This document shows, one piece after another, positions 42,582-50,821 of a DNA stretch of 64,000 nt. A program made the position numbers and the translations under genes. The stretch is taken from the NCBI RefSeq assembly GCF_026230175.1, contig NZ_CP104208.1:558001-622000 (forward strand). The letters run 5' to 3'. The DNA comes from Desulfovibrio mangrovi. Its GTDB lineage: Bacteria > Desulfobacterota > Desulfovibrionia > Desulfovibrionales > Desulfovibrionaceae. The notes beneath the pieces were generated by a model. The model saw nothing but the letters and a program-made list of their open reading frames with translations. It made no database searches and was not told where the DNA came from. Positions within the stretch are counted from its first letter, which is position 1. Each line of letters opens with the position of its first letter.

Positions 42582-44484
42582 CTTCTTCCCTGCGTTTCAG
42601 GTTGCGGTAGCTGGTCAGGCCCAGCAGCGGGAAAAGACACATGAGGGTGCCGCCGATCCATACCCAGTTGACCAGCGGGTTCACGCTGAGCTTCAGGGTT
42701 GCGGCTTCCTGCTCGTCTGCGCCGAGCAGAGTGCCGTAGAGTTCATTGCCGAGAGAGGGAACGGTTGCCGCTTCGGAGAAGGCGCTGCGCTGGAACTTGT
42801 GGTACAGGCGGCGCTGCGGCTGCATGATGCCCACGAACTTGCCATCTCTGGTTACTTCCAGATCCGCCTGAATGAAGATGTAGGCGCGTTCGCTGCCCTG
42901 ATGCAATTGTTTGTAGGTGAAGGTGTAGTCGCCTACCTGCATGCTTTCACCGGGCTTGATTTCGCCTTCGGCTTCAACTTTGTAGGGGCCGGAAATGGCA
43001 ACACCGAGGATGGTCAGTGCCAGACCCACGTGCACGCCGTAAGCTGCGATGGAGCGCATGTTCTTGCGCATGGCGGGCTCGGTTGCGAAAAGCAGGATGA
43101 TGCCTGCAAGACCGGCCAGTGCGGTGGCACCACCGGCAACAGCCATGGGCAGGGTGAAGCCCTGGGTGTAGAGGATGCCTGCGGAGACGGCAAAGGCGAC
43201 GCCCACGATACCGGCCTTTTTCATGTCACGGATGCCGCCCTTCCAGCCAAGCCACGGGCAGACCATGAGCAGTGCAGAAAGAATGACAAAGAGGGGCAGA
43301 CAGACGCGGTTGTAGAATGCGGGTTCCAGACCTACAGGATTTTCACTCCAGAACTTGGAGAATACGGGCCACATGGTGGCGATGAGAATGATGATGCCCA
43401 GCGTCATCAGCACCCAAGCGGCAATGACGAGGAAGCCTTCGCGGCTTGCGATGTCGGAGAGCGGGCGGGAGTCGGGGTGACGATACTGGATGGCGACCAG
43501 CAGGCTGATGAAGGTGAACAGGATGATGAAGGCGAGCAGGGGGGTGCCCACGCCGCCGTCACCGAATGCATGCAGGGAATCTACCACGCCGCTGCGTACC
43601 AGATAGGTGGCGAAGAAGGCCGAAATGCTGGTCAGTGCAATAAGGAAGATGTTGATGCGATGCAGCTTGTTCCTGCGGGTTTCGATAACGGAGGTGTGCA
43701 GGAAGGCGGATGCGACGAGCCAGGGAATGAGCGAGGCGTTTTCAACTGGGTCCCATGCCCAGTAGCCGCCCCAGCCGAGTTCCATGTAGGACCACCAGCC
43801 GCCGAGAATGATGCCGGCAGTAAGGGTGAGCCATGCGATAAGAATGAAATTGCGGGTAATATCGGTCCACGAACCTTCCTGCTTGTAGGTGCCGTTCAGA
43901 GCCTGTGCAAGGGCAAGGCAGCCGGGGATGGTGAAGCCACCGTATCCGAGGAAGAGCAGGGGCGGGTGGAAGATCATGCCGGGGTTCTGCAGCAGCGGGT
44001 TCAGGCCGTTGCCGTCGGCAGGAGCGGGATCAACCATCTTGAAAGGGTTGCTCCATGCGGTGAGCAGCAGCAGGAAGAAGGCCATGACGGCGAGGAAAAT
44101 GAGCCAGAACCAGAGCTTGGTGCCCTCGGAAAGGGACTGGTAGGAGTCGGAGCAGAGGAAGAAGACGCCGAAGATGGCCACAGACCATGCCCAGAAGAGC
44201 AGCGAACCTGCCTGCCCTGCCCAGAAGGCGGTCATGCGGTAGAAGGTGGCGAGATCAAGGCTGGTGTAGCTGGCAACATACACGTTGGTAAAGTCGTAGT
44301 TTACCAGAGCCCACAGCAGGATGAAGCTGCTGACGGTCATCAGGGCCGTAACCATGATGTGCGCTTTTTCCATCCAGGGCAGGATCAGGGTGCGGCCCTG
44401 CCAGATCTGCATGACGGCGACAATGCTGAAGCCGACGGAAAACATGAGTGACGCCACGAGCAAGAGATACGCGAGAAGGTGCAT
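42571..44484 (-). CDS. ccmF: Cytochrome c haem lyase subunit CcmF
   Basis: Joins haem from CcmE to apocytochrome c in the periplasm. It is 637 aa with about 14-15 membrane segments. The WWD motif is GWGGYWAWDPVENASLIPWL near residue 235, with the nearby marks GGWWSYMELG and FHPPLLFLGYGGFTIP. The C-terminal periplasmic domain (about 480-600) precedes the last helix and a basic tail. The gene lies 81 nt after ccmE. Confidence 0.95.
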   Translation of the reverse strand: MHLLAYLLLVASLMFSVGFSIVAVMQIWQGRTLILPWMEKAHIMVTALMTVSSFILLWALVNYDFTNVYVASYTSLDLATFYRMTAFWAGQAGSLLFWAWSVAIFGVFFLCSDSYQSLSEGTKLWFWLIFLAVMAFFLLLLTAWSNPFKMVDPAPADGNGLNPLLQNPGMIFHPPLLFLGYGGFTIPGCLALAQALNGTYKQEGSWTDITRNFILIAWLTLTAGIILGGWWSYMELGWGGYWAWDPVENASLIPWLVASAFLHTSVIETRRNKLHRINIFLIALTSISAFFATYLVRSGVVDSLHAFGDGGVGTPLLAFIILFTFISLLVAIQYRHPDSRPLSDIASREGFLVIAAWVLMTLGIIILIATMWPVFSKFWSENPVGLEPAFYNRVCLPLFVILSALLMVCPWLGWKGGIRDMKKAGIVGVAFAVSAGILYTQGFTLPMAVAGGATALAGLAGIILLFATEPAMRKNMRSIAAYGVHVGLALTILGVAISGPYKVEAEGEIKPGESMQVGDYTFTYKQLHQGSERAYIFIQADLEVTRDGKFVGIMQPQRRLYHKFQRSAFSEAATVPSLGNELYGTLLGADEQEAATLKLSVNPLVNWVWIGGTLMCLFPLLGLTSYRNLKRREEDAL

Positions 44485-44565
44485 GATACTCCTTCAGCCG
44501 GATTCCGGCACAGGGATTGAGTATGATTGCGGGACCGTGTCAGCTGATGAGACGCCCCAAGGCTA

Positions 44566-44979
44566 TTACTGGCGATTTTCCTTCTGGTATTTGGAAGGAC
44601 ATTTCGTCATGAGAGTTTTGGCGGCAAAGACTTTGCCGGTAGCATCAAGGCCACCTTCGACAATGACTTCAACACCGGGCTTGAAGGTGTCCGGTACGGC
44701 TCCGCGATAAGCTATGCGCATTTCAAGGCTATTGTTGTCCTTGTCCTCGATAAGGAAGGAAACGCCGGGACCGTCATTGAATTCCTCAATGCCTTCTGCC
44801 TTTACCGTGCCGAAAAGACGAACTGAATGGAGCTTTTCCGCCGGCATGGACAGTGCTTCAGACACGTTCAGGAAGTATACGCTGTTTTCGGAGAAGCCGG
44901 AAAACAACAGGTAACCTACACCGCCAAGAAAGAGCAGCAGTGCGGCAAGGTAGACGCTTTTACCATTCTTTTTCGCCAC
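44566..44979 (-). CDS. ccmE: Haem chaperone CcmE, CXXXY variant
   Basis: The periplasmic haem carrier. It is 137 aa with one N-terminal membrane anchor (VYLAALLLFLGGVGYLLFSG) and then an OB-fold (VRLFGTVKAEGIEEFNDGPG). The standard HxxxY haem-binding motif is replaced by C127-PSK-Y131. The CXXXY form defines the Desulfovibrio-type System I*, which also lacks CcmH; no ccmH or ccmG is seen here. It starts with GTG, four bases after AGGAGG. It is the first gene of the ccm string. Confidence 0.93.
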   Translation of the reverse strand: MAKKNGKSVYLAALLLFLGGVGYLLFSGFSENSVYFLNVSEALSMPAEKLHSVRLFGTVKAEGIEEFNDGPGVSFLIEDKDNNSLEMRIAYRGAVPDTFKPGVEVIVEGGLDATGKVFAAKTLMTKCPSKYQKENRQ

Positions 44980-45198
44980 AGGGCCTCCTGAATATTGTAC
45001 CAACAGCAAAGGTAAATAGGGAGTTGTTGGTAGTGATTCCTGATAGGGTTACGCTTCTTCTTCAGTCCGCGTCAACCACTGCAAGCGGGTGTACCGTATA
45101 CCCTGCTGCTTTTCCAAGTAAAAATATTATACATACATGGGCAAAACCCAAGGGCAGTTTGCTGAAATGATTGGGAAATGAAGATCGAGAGGGGCTGC

Positions 45199-46233
45199 CT
45201 AAACGCCGGATTTGGTCAACTGGCTGCGCTTGCGGCGTGCCAGCTGGCGCAGGTCTTCCACCCGGTCGGTTTCATCAACGATTTCCTTGCCCAGAATTTC
45301 TTCCAGAACATCTTCCAGACTGACGACGCCTGAAAGACCGCCGTATTCGTCAAGGACGACGAAAAGGTGCATCCGGAGTTCAAGAAAACTGAGGAGCAGC
45401 TTGTCCAGCGTGACTGATTCCAGCACAAAATGGACGGGACGCATGATTTCCGAGAGCTTGGTCTCATCACGGTCGGCGGCGATCTCTTCCAGAATGGCGC
45501 GGCGCAGAACGATGCCGACCATGTCTTCGTTATGTTCGTCGTACACGGGGATGCGGCTGTAGTGCCAGAAATCACCCTGCTCGCGCGCCTGCTGCACAGT
45601 CAGGTCAGCGGACAGCGAAAAGGTGACGGTCCGTGGTGTCATGATGTCTTCTACGCGCTTCTGGTCCAGCGACAGGATGTTGCGGATGGACGTCTCTTCA
45701 TACGGCTTGATGGAACCGGAACGGCGGGAAAGGCTGACCACGGCGCGGATGTCGTCTTCCGTGGTGTGCGGGCCGCGCTTTTCCGGCGTGAGCAGTCGGG
45801 TGAGAGCTGCGCCGACGACGATGACGGGCTTGAGGCACCAGACAAGCACAGTCAGCGGGCGGGCGATGACCGGGGCGAGCGGGCGGGCATAGGAGACGCC
45901 CAGCGTTTTAGGAATGACTTCGGAAAGCACCAGAATGGCGACGGTGAAGCCCGCTGCAAAGACTGCCATGTATTGCGGGCCGAAAACATCGGCGAAGGCG
46001 GCCCCGGCTACGGCGGCCCCGGCTGTGTTGGCAACGGTGTTCAGCGTGAGCACGGCCGTGATGGGTTCTTCAATGTGCTGCCGCAGTTTGAAGAGGATTT
46101 CGCCGGAGCGCCTGCCTTCGTTCCGGAGTCGTTCTATGTAGCTCCACGGTATGGAATAGAGTACGGCCTCGGTGACAGAGCAGGATGCGGAAATGAAAAT
46201 GGCGAAGGTAACTGCAAGAATGAGTTCTAACAT
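45199..46233 (-). CDS. CNNM/CBS-domain membrane protein (hemolysin-like)
   Basis: A 344-aa CorB/CNNM-type protein, linked to magnesium or cobalt homeostasis. Residues 1-180 are the DUF21 membrane domain (LAVTFAIFISASCSVTEAVL, then VLSEVIPKTLGVSYARPLAP). A CBS pair at about 200-325 has EDIMTPRTVTFSL and LFVVLDEYGGLSGVVSLEDV. The C-terminal CorC_HlyC domain common in relatives is missing; the protein stops after the second CBS domain with a short basic tail. AAGGA lies before the ATG. Confidence 0.87.
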   Translation of the reverse strand: MLELILAVTFAIFISASCSVTEAVLYSIPWSYIERLRNEGRRSGEILFKLRQHIEEPITAVLTLNTVANTAGAAVAGAAFADVFGPQYMAVFAAGFTVAILVLSEVIPKTLGVSYARPLAPVIARPLTVLVWCLKPVIVVGAALTRLLTPEKRGPHTTEDDIRAVVSLSRRSGSIKPYEETSIRNILSLDQKRVEDIMTPRTVTFSLSADLTVQQAREQGDFWHYSRIPVYDEHNEDMVGIVLRRAILEEIAADRDETKLSEIMRPVHFVLESVTLDKLLLSFLELRMHLFVVLDEYGGLSGVVSLEDVLEEILGKEIVDETDRVEDLRQLARRKRSQLTKSGV

Positions 46234-46525
46234 TGGGTATCCTTCCGCCGGATGTGGCGGATCGGGTATAATTTGTGTGTTACGTAATCCAGCTATTGTA
46301 TAAAGGCTGAAGCCGGAAAAGCAAGGGGTTATGGGGGGCTTGGCTGGACGGTGATCCCTGTCCGTTGCAAGGTCGTCTTGCCAAAACGCCGTACGCGTGA
46401 CAAAAAACGCGCAGCTTGCAACCGTTTTGTCTGGCTGAGATGACCGCTGGCGCACCATTCTGCGACAGGCGCGTCCTGACGGCCGGTGGCACGGCGTGCA
46501 GGCAGCCAACCATTCAGGAGACACG

Positions 46526-47146
46526 ATGCCCCGTATTCGCAATATCCTTCTGGACCGTGACGGCACGGTCATTCTCGATAAGCACTATCAGCACGATCCG
46601 GATGAACTGGAGTTTGAGAACGGTGCGGTGGAAGGCCTTGGCCTGCTGGCTGCCGAAGGCATGCGCTTTTTTGTTCTTACAAACCAGTCCGGCATAGGTC
46701 GCGGGTATTTTTCCGAAGAGGCAATGAATGCCTGTATTGCAAGGCTTGATTCCATGCTCGCCGGACACGGTGTAGTGGTGACGGAAACCGTCTTCTGCCC
46801 CCATGCGCCCGATGATACATGCAACTGCCGCAAGCCGGCTCTGGGAATGTGGGAAGTGCTGCGCGAAAAATACGGATTGCTGCCGGAAGAAAGCGTCATG
46901 ATCGGCGACAAGGTTGCCGATGTGGAGCTCGGACTCAGGGCCGGGCTTGCAGCGTCCATTCTCGTTTTGACGGGCAAGGGTGAGAAGCACGCCCGGAAAC
47001 TCTCGTTGCCGGATTTTGATTTTTCATCACAGTCGCTCTGGATGGAGACTGCCCGTACGGAAGGTGGCTGGCCGCAGTGTGTGGCCCGTGATCTGGTCGG
47101 GGCGGCACAGTGGATACTTGAATCCCTGCACGAAGGAGAGGCGTAA
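46526..47146 (+). CDS. gmhB: D-glycero-beta-D-manno-heptose-1,7-bisphosphate 7-phosphatase
   Basis: A HAD phosphatase in the ADP-heptose pathway for lipopolysaccharide core. It is 206 aa. The nucleophile and acid are the two Asp of LLDRDGTVI, motif II is FFVLTNQSGIGRGYF, a zinc-binding loop CPHAPDDTCNCRKP is diagnostic for GmhB, and motif IV is MIGDKVADVELGLRAG. AGGAG lies 5 nt before the ATG. Its stop overlaps the next start by one base (TAATG), coupling it to the heptosyltransferase. Confidence 0.93.
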   Translation: MPRIRNILLDRDGTVILDKHYQHDPDELEFENGAVEGLGLLAAEGMRFFVLTNQSGIGRGYFSEEAMNACIARLDSMLAGHGVVVTETVFCPHAPDDTCNCRKPALGMWEVLREKYGLLPEESVMIGDKVADVELGLRAGLAASILVLTGKGEKHARKLSLPDFDFSSQSLWMETARTEGGWPQCVARDLVGAAQWILESLHEGEA

Positions 47147-48174
47147 TGAGCCGTATCGGTATCTGGAACACAGCCTTTCTTGGCGATGCAGTGCTGACGC
47201 TGCCTTTGATCCGTACGGTGAAGGCTGCCTATCCTGATGTGGAAATCGATTTTTACGTCCGCAAGGGGCTGCGTTCCCTGTTTACGGGACAGCCTGAGCT
47301 TGCAGAGGTGTACGAATACGACAAGCGTGGCAAGCAGAATGGGTTGCTTGCTGCTGCGTCCATGGGCCGTGAACTGGCATCCCGCAACTACTCGCTGTGG
47401 ATTTCCGCCCATACGAGTCTGCGTAGCGGGATTATTGCCCGCTGGACCAGTGCACGCATGCGCATAGGGTACAATCGGCCCCTCTTCAATCAATGGTTTT
47501 ACACGCATACCGTGGACAGACGCTTCCGCGAACTTGAGGAGGTGGAACGTCTGCTGCAGCTCGTGAAGCCGCTTGGCATAGAACATCTGGAGGACTGGCC
47601 CGAACTGGTGCTTCCGTCTGATGCCCGTGAGGCTGCCGACCGTTTTTGGAACGAGCATATTTCGGCTCCCGTACTTGGCGTACATCCCGGTTCCGTATGG
47701 GGAACCAAACGCTGGCCCGCGTCTTCTTATGCCGAGATTGTCCGGCGCGGAGTGGAGGCCGGAGCGCAGGTGCTCGTGTTTGCCGGTCCCGGCGAGGAGC
47801 ATATGGCCCGTGAAGTGCTGGACGCCTGCGGCGTTGTCGATTCCGGCAAGGTCGTGGATCTTTCCGCCAAGCTTTCGCTGCCGCAGCTTGCCGCCTATCT
47901 GGGTAAGTTGAACTGCTATGTGACCAACGACTCCGGTCCCATGCATCTGGCATGGGCGCAGCGTACGCCGGTGACGGCCATTTTCGGTCCTACCGTTCAG
48001 GCTTTGGGATTCTACCCGCGCGGTAAGGATTCCACCGTGCTGGAGGCGGATGTGGCCTGTCGTCCCTGTGGTCTTCACGGACCGCAGGAATGCCCGAAGG
48101 GACATTTCGAATGCATGCGGCAGGTAACGCCGGATATGGTTTGGAATGATGTGGAGCGAAAGCTGTTCCGGTAA
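47146..48174 (+). CDS. Lipopolysaccharide heptosyltransferase (GT9 family)
   Basis: Adds heptose to the inner core of lipopolysaccharide at the cytosolic membrane face. It is 342 aa. The N-terminal domain starts RIGIWNTAFLGDAVLTLPLI, where the G-D pair is the GT9 acceptor motif. The C-terminal ADP-heptose domain has VLGVHPGSVWGTKRWPASSY and YVTNDSGPMHLAWAQRTPVT, then CRPC and CPKGHFECM. This pattern matches heptosyltransferase II (WaaF) best. It is paired with gmhB and ends at a terminator. Confidence 0.9.
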   Translation: MSRIGIWNTAFLGDAVLTLPLIRTVKAAYPDVEIDFYVRKGLRSLFTGQPELAEVYEYDKRGKQNGLLAAASMGRELASRNYSLWISAHTSLRSGIIARWTSARMRIGYNRPLFNQWFYTHTVDRRFRELEEVERLLQLVKPLGIEHLEDWPELVLPSDAREAADRFWNEHISAPVLGVHPGSVWGTKRWPASSYAEIVRRGVEAGAQVLVFAGPGEEHMAREVLDACGVVDSGKVVDLSAKLSLPQLAAYLGKLNCYVTNDSGPMHLAWAQRTPVTAIFGPTVQALGFYPRGKDSTVLEADVACRPCGLHGPQECPKGHFECMRQVTPDMVWNDVERKLFR

Positions 48175-48211
48175 CCGGCAGGCCTCATGGCCTGTTCTTG
48201 CGAATACAGTA

Positions 48212-48245
48212 AGGGCGTGGTGCAAATGCACCGCGCCCTTTTTTC
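48212..48245 (+). terminator. Terminator of the gmhB-heptosyltransferase operon
   Basis: Stem AGGGCG.GGTGCA/TGCACC.CGCCCT, with one opposed mismatch and loop AA, followed by TTTTTT. Confidence 0.85.
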
Positions 48246-48273
48246 ATGCAGTGTACCGGGATGTGAGGGGGAG

Positions 48274-49050
48274 CTAGTCGCTGTCCTCGTGTTTGTGGTC
48301 CACATTGCCGCCGTCGTGAATGTGCACGTGCACATGCGGAACATGTTCCGTTTCCTGAATCGTGCCCTTGTGCAGGGAAACGAAACGGGAGCAGGTGCGT
48401 TCCAGAAAGTCCCAGTCATGAGAGATGATGCAGCGGGTTACGGAAAGCTGGTTCAAATGTTCGATGAGCCGTTCCCGTGTGTCCGGATCAAGGTCATTGG
48501 TGGGTTCGTCGAGCAGCAATACCTTGGGGCGCATGGCCAGCACAGAGGCGAGGGCTACCATTTTCTTTTCACCGCCGGAAAGTCTGTGGGTAATGCGATC
48601 TTCAAATCCGTTCATGCCCAGAGTCCGCAAGGTCTCAGAGGCGCGTTCCCGGGCTTCATCCGGCTTCATGCCCAGGTTGAGCGGCCCGAAGGCAACGTCC
48701 TCAATGACGGTGGGAGAAAAGAGCTGGTCGTCTGACTGCTGGAAGAGATAGCCCACTTCGCGTCGGAGCAGGCGAAAATCCGCTTCCGTCGAAATCGTTT
48801 TGCCGTTGTACCAGATGCTGCCATGCGTCAGGGGAATGAGGCCCATCATGGCGTGCAGCAAGGTTGTCTTGCCGCTGCCATTGTGCCCTATGAGGGCCAT
48901 GCGGTCGCTTTCGAACAGGGTGAGCGTAGCATGATTGAGAGCCGGTTTTGCCGAGCCGGGATAGGTGTAAGATATGCTTTCCGCCCGCAGCAGCGGCAGG
49001 CCGGTTTCGGTCTCGGTGTGGCGGTGTTTGCAGTCCGGAGTATGTGTCAT
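48274..49050 (-). CDS. cbiO: Nickel/cobalt ECF transporter ATPase (CbiO/NikO-like) with His-rich ends
   Basis: The energy-coupling ABC ATPase. Walker A is GHNGSGKTTLLHAMM, the signature RLSGGEKKMVALASV, Walker B VLLLDEPTNDLD and the switch ISHD. It is 258 aa. Both ends are His-rich: HTPDCKHRHTETE at the start and HVPHVHVHIHDGGNVDHKH at the end. The latter is a likely metal-binding tail and supports nickel or cobalt as cargo. It overlaps cbiQ by 4 nt and is the last gene of cbiM-cbiQ-cbiO. Confidence 0.92.
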   Translation of the reverse strand: MTHTPDCKHRHTETETGLPLLRAESISYTYPGSAKPALNHATLTLFESDRMALIGHNGSGKTTLLHAMMGLIPLTHGSIWYNGKTISTEADFRLLRREVGYLFQQSDDQLFSPTVIEDVAFGPLNLGMKPDEARERASETLRTLGMNGFEDRITHRLSGGEKKMVALASVLAMRPKVLLLDEPTNDLDPDTRERLIEHLNQLSVTRCIISHDWDFLERTCSRFVSLHKGTIQETEHVPHVHVHIHDGGNVDHKHEDSD

Positions 49051-49826
49051 AGCGTTCCCGTGAGTGAGTCGAAGCGCAAAAAGAGGTCGTAGCCGAAGCA
49101 GATGAGCGCGGGGAGCGTTATCAGCAATGCCGTTGTCATATCGGCCAGCCCGAGTCGCGGGGTATGCAGCGTGTGGAAAGAGCCCGTGAAGCCGCGCAGA
49201 CGCATGGCATTGTTCACCCGTTCGGCTCTGTCCCAGCTGCGCACCAGAACCATGGCGGCAAGGTTTGCGTAGGTCCTGTATGTGTGCATGTTCGTGGAGG
49301 GGGTGAATCCTCTGATCTTGGCTGCCGTGCTGAGGCGATCATACTCCTGTGCGATGACATGGATGTAACGCCATGTGAACAGGAACAGGAGTGCCAGCTT
49401 GTCAGGCACACGCAAGGCTGCCAGAGCGGAGCCGGTGGCCGTGATGGTGGATGTGCCGATGAGCGAGATGAAAATCAAAATGATGGCATTGGATTTCAGC
49501 GTGATGAGGGCGGCGAGTTGTATTCCCTCTATCGAGGCTGTGAAGGGGCCGACCTGCGCCAGAGGTGCTCCGGGAGTGGAAAACGGGAGGAACAGCCAGA
49601 GCAGGCCGATGAACAGATTCACAAGAGCCATACGGCGGAGCAGGGGGCGTATGGGCAGGCTGGCCAGAGCCAGTATAAGCAACGCAATGACGAATGCGGC
49701 TGCAGCACTTTCGATATGCTGCATCAGGGCCAAAGGAATGGTTGTGCTGACCGCTGCGAGTACTTTGCAGCGGGGATCAAGCCGGTGCATCGGGCTGCTA
49801 CCCGAGGAAAATGGTTCCTCTAGCAT
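49047..49826 (-). CDS. cbiQ: ECF transporter transmembrane protein CbiQ/NikQ
   Basis: The T component coupling ATPase to substrate-binding protein. It is 259 aa with about five or six hydrophobic segments. The coupling motif (Ala-Arg-Gly type) appears twice: TAAKIRGF near residue 165 and NAMRLRGF near residue 205. SSPMHRLDPRCKVLAAV at the start is typical. Its ATG overlaps the stop of a 17-codon open frame that could couple it to cbiM. Confidence 0.92.
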   Translation of the reverse strand: MLEEPFSSGSSPMHRLDPRCKVLAAVSTTIPLALMQHIESAAAAFVIALLILALASLPIRPLLRRMALVNLFIGLLWLFLPFSTPGAPLAQVGPFTASIEGIQLAALITLKSNAIILIFISLIGTSTITATGSALAALRVPDKLALLFLFTWRYIHVIAQEYDRLSTAAKIRGFTPSTNMHTYRTYANLAAMVLVRSWDRAERVNNAMRLRGFTGSFHTLHTPRLGLADMTTALLITLPALICFGYDLFLRFDSLTGTL

Positions 49827-49873
49827 CCGGTTGTCCTGTGCATGGGGCGATCAGTGTGCTTCATCCGGTTCAT
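49820..49873 (-). CDS. Possible 17-aa leader peptide ahead of cbiQ
   Basis: Reads MNRMKHTDRPMHRTTGC, fills most of the cbiM-cbiQ gap, has AGGA before its ATG, and its stop codon overlaps the cbiQ start region. It contains two His and a C-terminal Cys. It may only couple translation; too short to be sure. Confidence 0.3.
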   Translation of the reverse strand: MNRMKHTDRPMHRTTGC

Positions 49874-49889
49874 GCGTCCTGTCCGTTGG

Positions 49890-50558
49890 TTAGCGCGCGG
49901 GTGCTTCTGCCGGTTCGGCGGCAGTATCAAGCGTATTGGGGGCGCTGGAGGGCGCAGGCGTCGAGAAGACCAGAACTTCGGGGCGCACTTTGGCAAGGAA
50001 GGATACCACGGAAGCGGTGACAATACCTTCAATGAGCATGACAGGCAGGCTGGAAAGAATGAGCACCTGTGATACATGGAAGAACGCATCGCCGGAGAGG
50101 GCGAGAGAGCCTGCAGTGAGAATGGCCGAAAGGCCGACGGCAAAGGCTCCGCAGGCAAAAGCCGCAATGGAGCGGTTGGCCGTGGAGCGGATAAGCATCG
50201 GGCGGAAAATATAGAAACAGAGCACAGGGGGCAGAGCCATGTTGAAGGTGTTTACCCCCAATGTGGTAAGCCCGCCGAACTGGAATAGAATGGCCTGCAG
50301 GGCCAGCGCTACCAGAATGGCGGGAAAGGCAGCCCAGCCGAGAATGACTCCGAGCAGGCCGTTCAGTACGAGATGGGTTGCCGAGGGACCGACAGGGACA
50401 TGGATAAGGGAGGCGACAAAGAAGGCGGCGGACAGAATGGCGACCGTGACGAGATTGTCGTAGTCCATTTTCTTCAGACCGATGGCGGTTCCTGCTGCCG
50501 TCAGGCAGCCCGCACCGGCCAGCACCATCGGGGTGAGAACTCCTTCTGAAATGTGCAT
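49890..50558 (-). CDS. cbiM: Nickel/cobalt ECF transporter substrate-capture protein CbiM/NikM
   Basis: The membrane protein that binds the metal ion. The metal site is formed by the very N-terminus, MHISEGVLTP, where the His2 side chain and the free amino end are ligands, so the start is certain; GGGAG lies seven bases upstream. It is 222 aa with about seven membrane segments, including HVPVGPSATHLVLNGLLGVI (the second conserved His) and TFNMALPP. No separate cbiN/nikN gene is present. The C-terminal tail is Pro/Ala-rich. Nickel versus cobalt is open, as no NikR site or B12 riboswitch is seen upstream. Confidence 0.92.
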   Translation of the reverse strand: MHISEGVLTPMVLAGAGCLTAAGTAIGLKKMDYDNLVTVAILSAAFFVASLIHVPVGPSATHLVLNGLLGVILGWAAFPAILVALALQAILFQFGGLTTLGVNTFNMALPPVLCFYIFRPMLIRSTANRSIAAFACGAFAVGLSAILTAGSLALSGDAFFHVSQVLILSSLPVMLIEGIVTASVVSFLAKVRPEVLVFSTPAPSSAPNTLDTAAEPAEAPAR

Positions 50559-50765
50559 GTGGCATCTCCCTTGGTTCTGTCGAAATGACTGTGCTGAAAC
50601 CCGATAACTGCGTTCCGGCATACCATTTACTGTTCTTTGTCGTCAACGTGCTACAAAAATAAAAAATGTGTGATCGCTCAATATTATCCGTAGTTGCGTT
50701 GGGGGAGAAGGGATTACTGCGGGTTGGGCGGCTTGGTTTTGTCATTATTCTATGAGGGCAAAATG

Positions 50766-50795
50766 AAAAAGGCCTCCGGCAGATGCCGGAGGCCT
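50766..50795. terminator. Terminator downstream of nhaD
   Basis: A 13-bp stem, AAGGCCTCCGGCA/TGCCGGAGGCCTT, with loop GA. A-rich sequence on the left gives the T-tract on the minus strand. Confidence 0.87.
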
Positions 50796-50821
50796 TGATG
50801 TTCTTAGTGCTCGTTCTTCTT

